This document shows positions 10,201 through 17,619 of a stretch of 17,619 bases of DNA, one piece after another (the first letter of the stretch is position 1; every line of letters starts with the position of its first letter). The notes beneath the pieces are model-generated. The model did no database searches. It was not told the DNA's origin and saw only the letters and a list, made by a program, of their open reading frames with translations. The stretch is from Solicoccozyma terricola. Its lineage: Eukaryota > Basidiomycota > Tremellomycetes > Filobasidiales > Piskurozymaceae. The position numbers and the translations under genes were made by a program. The stretch covers positions 450,979-468,597 of the forward strand of contig BCLD01000002.1 in assembly GCA_001600875.1 (NCBI GenBank). The letters are read 5' to 3'.

Positions 10201-10711
10201 TACCGGCGTTGTGGAAGGTCGTCAGAGCTTCTTCTGCGAAAAGCTGGAGATCCCGAAGCGTTTCCAACGGAGGCGGTGGCTGCGAGAGAATGGCGGCAAT
10301 GAAATCGGTGACGCAGTCCCGATACCACCATTCGCGGTCTTCGATCCGGCAAAGGCGGACGGCAACCTTCATCAAAGCCAGAGCGATAGCAAACCCTTCA
10401 GACGAGCCTTGATCGCTCACGAACAGCAGCGAGACCGATGCTTCTAATTGATAGAGCCGTGCCAAGCCTTCGTTCTGATAGTCGCCATCAAGTTGGTCGC
10501 ACAAGGTCCCGGCGTTGTCAAGTTCTTGTCGGGCTCCAGCGTACAGGTTCGAGCGAGCTTCTTGCCCATCCGCATTCAGGTATTCCCAGAGTGGGCCTTC
10601 GGTGACGTCGAGCATTTCATGGATGTGATGCAGAAGATTTTCGTTTCGCGATTCTCGCTCGAGCACCAGCTGCGAAGCAAGATGCGCTTCGTCGAGAGGC
10701 GTTGAGCTCAT
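7205..10711 (-). CDS. CHAT-B: TPR/CHAT caspase-fold protease interrupted by one in-frame TGA
   Basis: One collinear frame of 1168 codons runs from ATG at 10711 (MSSTPLDEAHLASQ) to TAA at 7205-7207; the same frame opens upstream only at non-ATG codons. It is broken only by TGA at codon 708 (8588-8590). Residues 1-690 are helical, TPR-like. LELLESGRGIINGRLIGSR follows, a conserved stretch of fungal TPR-CHAT proteins, and the stop comes immediately after it. Beyond the stop, similarity resumes in register (DFDELSGPGAKELREAA). The CHAT domain starts near residue 790 (FGPIVLVNA), with GCGAASHLPFHAAG near 890-900. The catalytic His is residue 1018 in VAHLICHG and the Cys is 1071 in FLSACSTA; it ends WGPYVHWGA. 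No intron is evident. Either it is a pseudogene with one nonsense change, a base error, or two separate products: a 707-residue sensor half and a CHAT half from ATG at 8485. Confidence 0.85.
8588..8590 (-). other. In-frame TGA between the TPR and CHAT halves of CHAT-B
   Basis: On the minus strand the context is AGC CGT TGA GAC TTC. Both flanks fit the family in the same frame, with the stop standing where other members have an ordinary residue within the ...LLxxxRxDxxxL... linker. There is no frameshift. A 36-nt GT...AG segment (GTAGCC...GTCCAG) spans it and would keep frame, but it is shorter than any other intron here and lacks a branch site. Confidence 0.85.
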
Positions 10712-11388
10712 GATGGGGGACGGTCCTGATGAGGGTTGTTTTCGGACCACGGTTGAGATAGCAGGTCTCCTCTTCCTTCGGTGGGTCTCGTGCTGATTTA
10801 GATAATTTAAACAATGAGCGCAACTGGTGAGGTGTTCAAGTTCTCGACTTCAGGGGCGATGAACGTGCCAAATACCACTTGACCTGGCTTGTCATTGTGA
10901 AGATGGCCTCGATGGCTAAATGGGTGTAGAGTTCCAAGACTTTGGTCCAGCAGCCATCGTAATCGCATTGCATCAGGCTCCGAGCGAGAGGCGGAGGGTC
11001 AACCCACGGATCCGCCGAGTGCAAAGATCCGCGCAGTTATAACATATAAATCCTAGAACTCGAGTCCATCGTCGCGGGAGCGCGTTCCTGGGACGGCGGC
11101 GCCCCACACGCATCGCGGCCCGCTTCTAGACCTCTCTTGTCGGAATTTCACGTGACCAGCTCACTCATCGAAGAGACTGCGCTTTTGCCAAGGGGTTCTG
11201 AGCAGGGGTGAACCAGTCACTCAAGGATAATCTGAAGACATGGACGGATTGGGACAGATGCAAGGTATCTGTTCTGAAGTTTTTCAGCCCACTGGGGGCA
11301 GCTTTGTAAATTCTATAAGGGTCGAAACTTTCCCTGTCGGCCCAATATGAAAATCAAGGACTTTATCGAGACCTCATTTATTACCTAA
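10712..11388. promoter_or_regulatory. Upstream region of CHAT-B
   Basis: No gene is supported. It should contain the CHAT-B promoter and 5' leader, transcribed leftward. An AT-rich ATAACATATAAATCC at about 11040-11054 contains a TATA-like TATAAAT, but on the wrong strand and about 330 bases from the ATG, so it may not be the core promoter. Confidence 0.3.
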
Positions 11389-11407
11389 TTGCAACACCGC
11401 CCCCTCA

Positions 11408-11543
11408 CCGAATCCGCGGTTGCCCGCACACCGAACCCAAAGTTTGCCCAACCGAACCGAATCCCCACGCCGGAGCATCGTAGTATCGACTGTATCAACC
11501 TCCTACCGAAACCGACACCGATTGGTTCTCACCTTCAACCGAA
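11408..11543 (+). repeat. Cluster of CCGAA motifs, low-complexity patch
   Basis: CCGAA occurs six times in 136 bases (starts 11408, 11431, 11452, 11457, 11506, 11539), including the 13-mer AACCGAACCGAAT at 11450-11462. The same 13-mer occurs inverted at 17091-17103. ACCGA(T/C)TGG variants follow at about 11516, 11552 and 11589. An open frame of 122 codons crosses the patch but is Pro/Arg-rich and lacks domain signals, so I treat it as repeat sequence, not a gene. Confidence 0.5.
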
Positions 11544-13073
11544 GACCTCCCTACCGACTGGCTCCCCAGATCGACCCTCCTTCTTCATGCCGATTGGTTC
11601 GCTCTATTTCTTTCAACGTTCGAACGGAGTCGGGACTGTCCTGCGAAATGGCTGGCGGCTGTGGGTCAGAGGGTCTGCAGTTGATCGTATGGATGTATGG
11701 AGACGCCTGGGAACCCATTGGGTGAGCCGGGTGCGCTTCCGTCAGCTAGTCTTGTAGGTTCATCGCCGTTCAGGTTGAGATGTCAAGGACGGTTCGAAGG
11801 GGTATTGACAGGTATAGAGGTGGTGAGGATGGCAGTTTGTGGTGGGTGAGTGGGCTTTTCGTCAAATGTATTCACTCTCATAGGTCCAACTGTTTTATGA
11901 TCGTCTGCCCGGTTGACCAGACCAGGATCTGCAATCTACATTTCCGGAGAATCGTTCCGGAGGAAAGGGATGTGGGGATAGGCGTCGGGGAGTCCGGAGA
12001 TAATCAGGCTGCTCCGCCGGAAGATCCGGCTTGTGATGGACATTAGTCAGCCGAGGTCACTACTCTTTTTGTGAGCTACGTCAGAGGTGATTCCACTAGG
12101 TAACGAAGGGGCTGGCTGAGGATGGATACTGATGCTACTCCTCGAGTAATCCACAGTAAGCGCCGCCCGTCGCACACTGCTGATGATGTTCCCAATTTGA
12201 TGGAAGTGATAAAAGTGAACCAAGTCGGGCAATCCTCACCGACAAAGAAAGTGCAAGAGGACGGGTGGAAGAGAAACCCAATTCGCTGCCATTCTTCATC
12301 TCGGAATTGTATGTTCTTTCATTTCCAACTTGTCTCAGGATAGTGGATCGCGAGGGCGGGATTCAAAGGAAAGCCGTTACCACAGTGATTCGCCACCGCG
12401 ACGACGGCTCCGAACAGGGACTAGAAACTGGCCACAAATCTCCAGAGACCCCCGGCAACCTAGGTCACCGGTCTATATCGGATATTGCACACAACCCAAA
12501 ACTAGCTTGTACGGGCTCGTATGGACTTGCCCCTTATGCTGCCTTCCATTCGAGGGGGGGAATCTATTTCCAGGTTGTATCATGGTCCAGCCCTAACCCG
12601 CGCGCGCCCTTTATCCTAGTTCGGTCCCGGCTCCGGAACAAAAGCTTGCTATGCCGGGAATTAACACGTCAGTAATTCTTGAGAGACCTGCAAACGCCTG
12701 ACGGGTTCCTGGGAATATGTTACTTTCCATTCGAGGATGCAGTCTTCCTGCCGGGTTTATCATGGTCCACTTTCACTTGTTCCCGGCCAGTTCCGCAGCT
12801 CAAATGATGTGTACTTCCGTTCAATTTGTTCCTTGGAATGAATGCTTAAATGACCCCTCTAGGGCCAATCTCGTTGCTGTAATTGACAACCGGGCGGCGT
12901 CGCTTACACCTGGCGCAATTGGAATAGCTTCCGAGGCCTTGCCGGGTCGCGTGGACAGGAATACGGATAACGCGCGACTTCCCAGGACTATATTAGAAGT
13001 TAATCGAAAAATAATCCCTCAACCACGTTTCTTCCCGTTCCCTCGTTGGCCAGTCTGAGGTGAAGGTGATTTT
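11544..13073. other. 1.5 kb without a defensible gene
   Basis: Several short open frames exist. One at 12330-12596 (+) is Arg/Ser-rich (SRGRDSKESRYHSDSPPRRR) and follows an acceptor-like TCTCAG, but I could not find an upstream exon in phase. One ATG-started frame at 12717-13058 (+) gives 113 residues (motif LVAVIDNRAASLTPGAIG) of no known family. Either could be an exon of a small gene or decayed sequence. TCCGGA palindromes cluster near 11940-12000. Confidence 0.35.
12535..12769 (+). repeat. Pair of diverged direct repeats, about 55 bp each
   Basis: Copy one (about 12536-12590) and copy two (about 12716-12768) both carry TTCCATTCGAGG, then about 20 diverged bases, then TATCATGGTCCA, spaced about 180 bases apart. 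Within each copy the ends are nearly identical and the middle has drifted with a small indel. It looks like an old local duplication. Confidence 0.6.
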
Positions 13074-13126
13074 GCATAGCGGACGCCATCTCTTTCGACA
13101 GTTGGCGAGAGAGATGTCCGCATAGC
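13074..13126. repeat. 39-bp hairpin flanked by 7-bp direct repeats GCATAGC
   Basis: GCATAGC stands at 13074-13080 and again at 13120-13126. Between them lies an imperfect palindrome, 13081-13119: GGAC-GCC-ATCTCTTTC, a loop GACAGTTGGC, then GAGAGAGATGTCC. The arms pair over 13 bases with one mismatch and a 3-base bulge. It lies 60-112 bases beyond the stop codon of kinase A, so it would be transcribed in that gene's 3' region. Confidence 0.7.
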
Positions 13127-13185
13127 TAGCCTGTGCAACCGTCCACTTACTTCAGTAAGGGCGCTATAGAGAAAGGTGTGGACTA

Positions 13186-14752
13186 TCACTTGTATACGCA
13201 CTTCCTGAACTGTGCATTGAGCGCTGCCTTCTCTGCTTCGATAGTACGTTCTCTTGCGCGCATTCGCTCTTCCCGTACCCTCAAATGTTCTTCTCGTTCG
13301 ATGATTTCCCGTTCTGCACCAGACGGGCGTTTTCTACGTCAAGTTCAAGGGGCAAAAGACAAGCAAATGGTTTGGTCAGCTTGAGGTACCTTGCAGGGGG
13401 AAACGATCGACATTCACTCCTCGGCAGAATCCACGGCCAAGCCTGTTTGCAGCCATCTCGCTATAATTGGGCGAGAAAGAAGATCGCTGGTTGAAGGTCT
13501 CTTTGATGGCTGCATTGTTGTAGGACGTCAAATGAGTTCCCCAGAGTCGTAAAACAGGGGGAAATGGGCTAGCGAACAGACGCACGTCAATGTAGAGCAG
13601 AGTCTGAATGACTTCGCGCAACTCTGAGGAATATCGCGTTGGTAAGAGTAACGCGATGGCTCGCTTCAGTCCTCTCTGGCTTAAATCGGGACATCTGTAC
13701 ATTTGTGAACCGAATCGAGTCAGTAACAAGAAACAAACCGCTACAGATCCGCAGATATTCTACGGTCAGGAACACTTACGTGAGGGTGCAAAGCTCAAAA
13801 AGCAAGCATCCCAAGCTGAACATGTCTGCCTTCGAATCATAGGGCTTGCCACCGAGGACTTCCTGTAGAATGACATTGCCAGCAAAGTAAGCAGCGGCAG
13901 CAGGCCATGAAGTGAAGTGTACTCTGACAACCAGCTTACAGGAGATAGGTAACCCCTAGTCTGAGTTGCACATGCGCTCGGTCAGTCCTTGAATGGGGCT
14001 TGCCGCATACCCAACTTACTCCTACAAAAGATATCGCTTGCTGAATGCCGTTGTCAAGGATCTTAGCCAGACCAAAGTCGGCGAGCTTGACGGCACCTCC
14101 GGCGGCGAACAGTACTTGCGGAAGAAGATCAAATATCAGTAGCTTGCGCAGCGTCCTGAAGCAGCCCAAATCGCGTACCATTCTCAGGCTTGATATCGCG
14201 GTGCAGCAGCGTCCACTCGCCTCGATAGGAGTGGTGACAGTGATGCAATGCAAGANGCAGTTGCACNANGATAGAGATGACNCGAACCTCAGGTATGCTG
14301 CCCCTGGNAGATACATTGACGCTCAGNTATTGCGGCTCTNNNCTCGCACATCACTTGCCCAGCCAACTCACCCGCNTTCAATATTCTCGTTCAACANNGA
14401 ACGCAAATCGCCACCGCCGCANTACTCCATGACGATGCAATTGTTGGTTTGATAGTGNACCANGTCTATGAATCTGACCACGTTTGGATGGGAAAGCTGA
14501 CGAAGGGCAAACGCCTCATTGCTGAAAGCCTGTTGATCAGAGGGAGAAATCGTGTCTTTGACAACCTTGACAGCACAAAGCTGTCGAAGCGATTCATAGG
14601 CAAACGACGTGCATCAGCGTTCGATGCAGCATCCATCGATGCCTGTTGAAACTCACCTCATCATCGGACTGTCGTTTGGCAAGATAAACGACGCCAAAGC
14701 CACCTTCTCCGAGACGCTGGATTTGAGTGAACCCCGGGCAAATTTCGTTCAT
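13186..14752 (-). CDS. Kinase A: NIMA/NEK-like Ser/Thr kinase with C-terminal coiled coil
   Basis: Nine exons: 14657-14752, 14372-14580, 14179-14303, 14020-14114, 13940-13960, 13780-13862, 13586-13694, 13418-13509, 13186-13333. All eight introns (59-85 nt) are GT-AG and in phase, giving 325 residues. Motifs: GEGGFGVV loop at 15-22; ATP-binding Lys 37 (CAVKVV); helix-C Glu 54; hinge MEYCGGGDLR; HRDIKPEN at 136-143; DFG at 156-158; GTRGYLSPE across three exons; YDSKADMFSLGCLLFELCTL; RYSSELREVIQTLLYID then PSKRPSTSDLL. All catalytic residues are present. Residues about 280-320 form a charged coiled coil (EREEHLRVREERMRARERT), as in NEK kinases. An upstream in-frame ATG at 14863 would add 37 residues; I chose 14752 because NEKs start just before the glycine loop and it has A at -3. 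N bases hit exons 2-3. The last splice skips an in-frame TGA; without it the protein ends AVDSAEE. Confidence 0.85.
13940..13960 (-). other. 21-nt micro-exon in the activation segment of kinase A
   Basis: This exon encodes only TRGYLSP. It is bounded by CTCAG before and GTAAGC after. Joined to its neighbours it makes SFVG-TRGYLSP-EVLGG, the exact kinase consensus between DFG and the APE-like Glu. Both flanking introns are phase 0, so skipping it removes seven codons in frame and should destroy the P+1 loop. Confidence 0.85.
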
Positions 14753-15329
14753 ACTGAAGGAGAGCTGAAGGAGATGCGAAGATGTACCCATTGGCGAAGT
14801 GCGGCTGTTGGAACATTCTCCGATCGTAAAGGAGAGTCTAATATATTCATCAGACCCGTCCATCCGCACAATAGAGCACAGTGGAGGAAGTTAGCGGTCG
14901 ATCAGGCTGATTCAGAATATCAAAACATCCAAGAAAAGGGGTCAAGGGGCTGAAACGCGTTCTCCAATCTTCACGCTCGTAGTCATTGTTCGTGAGAAAC
15001 GTTTCAGTCAATCTCGCAACCACAATGAGCGGTTTTTTTTAACCGACTTTTTCCCAAATCAACTTTTTCATCCTTCGCCTCACCCTGGTTAAATGACGTC
15101 CAAACGAGCATTTGCAAACTGTCTAGAAACCGACAGGAAGCATGGTCAATCAACTGTTGCCAATTCAGCTCTGTCTCCGGTTTTCTTTTACTCAGTTGCG
15201 GGCACCTGTAAGCTGGATGTAATGCGAGCCCAATGGTAGGGGACGGTCAATTACTTATTGTCAAGGTTTTGCTACAAAAGTCTAGCGGTACTCTCTTCTC
15301 CCTGAAGACCTTGGCTGACCAATCCCACA
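14753..15329. other. Intergenic region between kinases A and B
   Basis: It holds the promoter/leader of kinase A (leftward) and the 3' region of kinase B. No further gene is seen. A T8 run flanked by CGGTT/AACCG arms lies near 15030-15046. Confidence 0.4.
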
Positions 15330-16616
15330 TCAGAGTCTGATTTGTCCCTCGAAGCAAGTGTTAAAGAAGGGATGCTGTAAGATATCCCTTGAGGAAGGTC
15401 TCACTTCAGCCTGTCCCGACGACGTCACCGAGCAGGCGGTCAACTTTCAGATGTCGCGATGTCGCGTGTGTCTTCCATATGCCCAGCAGACTCACCTCCG
15501 ACACCATCCATTGGATCATTCGTTGACATTCAGGCGAGAACCATCGCGATAATGTGGTTGGCGCTTGGATACCATCAGGGTGGGAGCACGAACTTAGCAG
15601 GCGGATGAGGGTCGAGCGATGAGTCAACGACATCCAAGATGTTTCGCACCGTTCGCTTACGTTGAGATGCATTCCAGAAGAACTATGCCCAGGCTGTAGA
15701 CGTCAACGCTACTAGTATATGGAAGATCCTGCCTCAATTCCTGTGCGCGATTTTCCATATGGGCGTTATTATGGAAAGTTGGCATGACCTTTCCTATCAC
15801 TCTTACCGGAGCTCGGTATCTTGACTGTCGAGGGTTCTGAAGACCATCATGTACCTTTGCGTCAGCGGCGCTTTTCGCCTTCGCTTTTAACGCACTCACC
15901 TCAGATGCTGCACTCAAGACTACCGATGGGGGACGCGCCAGAACTGCGCATCCAAAATCTATCAGCCGAAGGCGACCGTCTGGACCCAGGAGTACTGCGT
16001 GCGACAACAAACAATCAGGAGAAGACGTAACACGATACTGCGCATGCCTCACTGTTTTCCGGCCTGACGTCGCGGTGTATGACAGCATATCCGCGGTGTT
16101 CAGCGCTATGACAGTAATCCAAAGTCAGTATCATTTGACAGAATACGGTCCTTACGAAAGTCTCTGGCAACGGCTTCCTGCGATGATCCAGATTGGAGGG
16201 ATGGGCGGGAGGGGGGATATCATGTAAGTCCATAAAAACAACATCCATCCCAAGGTCGCCGACTTACTGCTGCGAGCGAAACCACTGCAACATGGACCGA
16301 AGGTTGCCGCGAGGACAAGCTTCTTGTAAATAACCAAAGGGTTGGTTGATGAATCCTCTGTAAGCAACGATGTTCGGATGCGTTAGCGACGATAAGATAC
16401 TGGCTTCGTGTATGATTAGCATTCGTGATGCTTCATGGCCTTGACGTTTGGGCGTCTTGAGAGCCAAACTCTGCGAAGCTAGTTAGCCACCAGTGACATC
16501 GAGAGCAGACAATCAAGCCGACTCACCCCGACCAACGGGCTGTTTAGAAGGAAGACACGACCTTGACGGCCGTTTCCAAGCTCTCTTGCGTAACTAAAGG
16601 ATACTGGATTCGCCAT
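15330..16616 (-). CDS. Kinase B: single-domain Ser/Thr kinase, paralogue of kinase A
   Basis: Eight exons: 16527-16616, 16268-16470, 16053-16177, 15900-15994, 15807-15836, 15661-15740, 15496-15592, 15330-15410. Seven GT-AG introns (56-90 nt) keep phase, giving 266 residues, just the catalytic domain. Motifs: GNGRQGRV at 14-21; Lys 35 (LALK); helix-C Glu 52 in HEASILSSLTHPNIV; VIHRDVRPEN at about 130-139; LIDFGCA with DFG at 152-154; SRYRAPE; YTSSVDVYSLGIVLLECIS; SPECQRMIQWMVSE; then RPSSRDILQHPFF near the C-terminus. The catalytic-loop Lys is Arg (DVRPEN not DLKPEN), conservative but unusual; Asp 134 and Asn 139 remain, so activity is plausible. The start is the only ATG close before the glycine loop. 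It ends in TGA. Same strand as kinase A, 577 bases upstream of it. Confidence 0.83.
15837..15899 (-). other. 63-nt stop-free intron in the activation segment of kinase B
   Basis: It begins GTGAGT, has GCTGACG as branch site and ends CTTCAG. It contains no stop in the reading frame and is a multiple of three, so the message is open whether it is removed or retained. Retention would insert 21 Ala/Lys-rich residues (…KAKAKSAADAK…) between DFG and APE. Splicing is favoured because kinase A has an intron at the same place and phase. Confidence 0.7.
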
Positions 16617-17367
16617 GATTGGGTTGTGGAACGTAGGATGGATGCCCTGTTGGATGGTGTCAGCCTTCACTAAATATGATGGTTCCTCAATGGCTTGATT
16701 GCAACAGCAGCACCCCAATTCCAAAACCGTAGAGCTCTCTTGAGGATCCTCGCCGAGTGTTCACCGGTAAACAAGTTTCTAGGCGAGGAGACTTGGCCGC
16801 CGCTATGCAACTGGTTGTTCTCTCGTTGCCTCCTTATTGTCTCGGTTTGTCCCGTTCTTTCTTGCAGAACAAGGATGTCTTTTGTTCCCCTTGCGCTGAA
16901 ACCGATTGATAATGACCAAACGAGACACAATGGAACTTTCGCTGTGACCGAGGGTGAAACGTTTGAAAAATCACCAATGGGTGACTGGAGGTTTCCGCTT
17001 TCCCCTCAAGCATCCAAGCATCCTGTCCCTAGTTGATGCTCTGTACCGCAATCTCAGCGCTTCACTTGGGTTTGAGCCGCGAGGTGGCAAATTCGGTTCG
17101 GTTAAATCGCCAGTTACGCGCTCAGGGCGTCGTCGCCACCTTTCCCCGTCTGGACTTAAACAACAGAGAAATTGAACGACTTTCACTCGTATCTGACGAC
17201 GTTTCGCATATGAGTCAGCTATGCCCCCTCAATCATGACCCATTGTCCTCCAGTGCGCCAAGTGATGTGAGATAGCTGTGACCCATGGGCAGCACGGATA
17301 TAAGGCCACTCGCTGACGTCCCTTCCGTAATAGTTGGTAGCGCAAAGCATCATTGTTGGGTCGAATC
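16617..17367. other. Intergenic region between kinase B and the right-end gene
   Basis: The two flanking genes diverge, so this 751-base stretch should carry both promoters. The open frame at 16695-17036 (+) has no ATG at its start and no recognised domain. The 13-mer ATTCGGTTCGGTT at 17091-17103 is the reverse complement of one at 11450. Confidence 0.4.
17299..17320 (+). promoter_or_regulatory. Candidate core promoter of the right-end gene
   Basis: TATAAG at 17299-17304 lies 64 bases before the ATG at 17368, a fitting distance for a TATA box. TGACGTC at 17314-17320 is one base short of the bZIP/CRE palindrome TGACGTCA, but it lies downstream of the TATA-like site, which is not typical. Confidence 0.3.
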
Positions 17368-17601
17368 ATGAATCGGGTTCAACTCAAGCCGTCCAGTCAG
17401 GATCTTATTACAGGCGACGCACACCTTTCGGAGATGATCAAGTACATTCGCAGGCTAATCAGCGTTTCGGACCCCGAGGCTGCCGCCATGAACGCGGCTA
17501 CAGCCTATCTGGCGCTCATCACTGCGTTCTCAGATGAAAACGTCATCGAAGTGGCTTGGGCCCCGAGTTTGGTGGTGGAGCTTGATTTTCAGGAATACGA
17601 G
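17368..17601 (+). CDS. First exon of an unknown gene running off the right end
   Basis: ATG at 17368 opens a frame of 78 codons (MNRVQLKPSSQDLITGDAHL...) up to GAATACGAG, followed by a good donor GTATGC at 17602. Reading on without splicing gives only three more residues and a stop. The segment looks helical (EAAAMNAATAYLALITAF), followed by a strand-like VIEVAWAPSLVVELDFQEYE. I recognise no family. It is divergent from kinase B. Confidence 0.55.
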
Positions 17602-17619
17602 GTATGCAACTGAAGTTGA

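Noticed and set aside
11389..11757. 122-codon plus-strand frame rich in Pro and Arg.
   Set aside because: It begins without ATG, its composition comes from the CCGAA repeat patch, and no motif is present.
13376..13729. A 117-codon minus-strand frame as a separate gene.
   Set aside because: It is the read-through of kinase A exons 7 and 8 and their introns; splicing restores exact kinase motifs on both sides.
14594..14869. A stand-alone 91-codon minus-strand gene.
   Set aside because: It is kinase A exon 1 running into its first intron; the GTGAGT donor and CGACAG acceptor join it in phase to the ATP-binding lysine exon.
1..17619. CRISPR arrays, tRNA or rRNA genes.
   Set aside because: No regularly spaced repeats, cloverleaf or rRNA-like sequence was recognised, and the genes are eukaryotic with spliceosomal introns.

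Overview
The window reads as nuclear DNA of a fungus. A basidiomycete is my best guess, but the sequence does not prove it. The support is: genes interrupted by 56-90 nt introns with GTRNGY donors, CAG/AAG/TAG acceptors and CTGAC-like branch sites; relics of a Ty1/copia retrotransposon; a short TTAGGG telomeric tract; and fungal-type TPR/CHAT proteases. Scattered N bases (about 14256-14463) show it is a draft assembly. Gene models below were spliced by hand, with reading phase checked across every junction.

Layout, left to right. 1-1074: mostly gene-free, with a TATA box and a short relic carrying a FAD-binding glycine motif. 1075-2087 (-): two-exon gene for a 316-residue protein I do not recognise. 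2088-2536: shared divergent promoter region. 2537-6240 (+): three-exon gene for a 1192-residue helical-repeat/CHAT caspase-like protease (CHAT-A), His/Cys dyad intact. 6241-7204: retroelement debris: an inverted copia gag piece, a copia RNase H piece, three TTAGGG units, then a probable GAG-pre-integrase piece. 7205-10711 (-): a second TPR/CHAT protease (CHAT-B), convergent to the first, collinear and with an intact dyad, but cut by one in-frame TGA exactly between sensor and protease halves. 10712-13185: no gene I can defend, with some repeats and a hairpin. 13186-14752 (-): nine-exon NIMA/NEK-like kinase (kinase A) with a C-terminal coiled coil. 15330-16616 (-): eight-exon kinase (kinase B). 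17368-end (+): first exon of a gene leaving the window.

How the parts may fit. Two caspase-fold CHAT proteases and two Ser/Thr kinases lie within 16 kb, next to an unknown protein divergently paired with one protease. This resembles an immunity or self/non-self recognition locus more than a metabolic cluster. The link between kinases and proteases is inference from position only. The firmest new observations are: (1) kinases A and B share intron positions and phases, including two identical exon lengths (125 and 95 nt) and a tiny exon inside the activation segment; (2) the lone TGA at the sensor/protease boundary of CHAT-B; (3) the telomeric tract between two out-of-order copia pol fragments; (4) the divergent unknown-protein/CHAT-A pair, a candidate substrate-protease pair.
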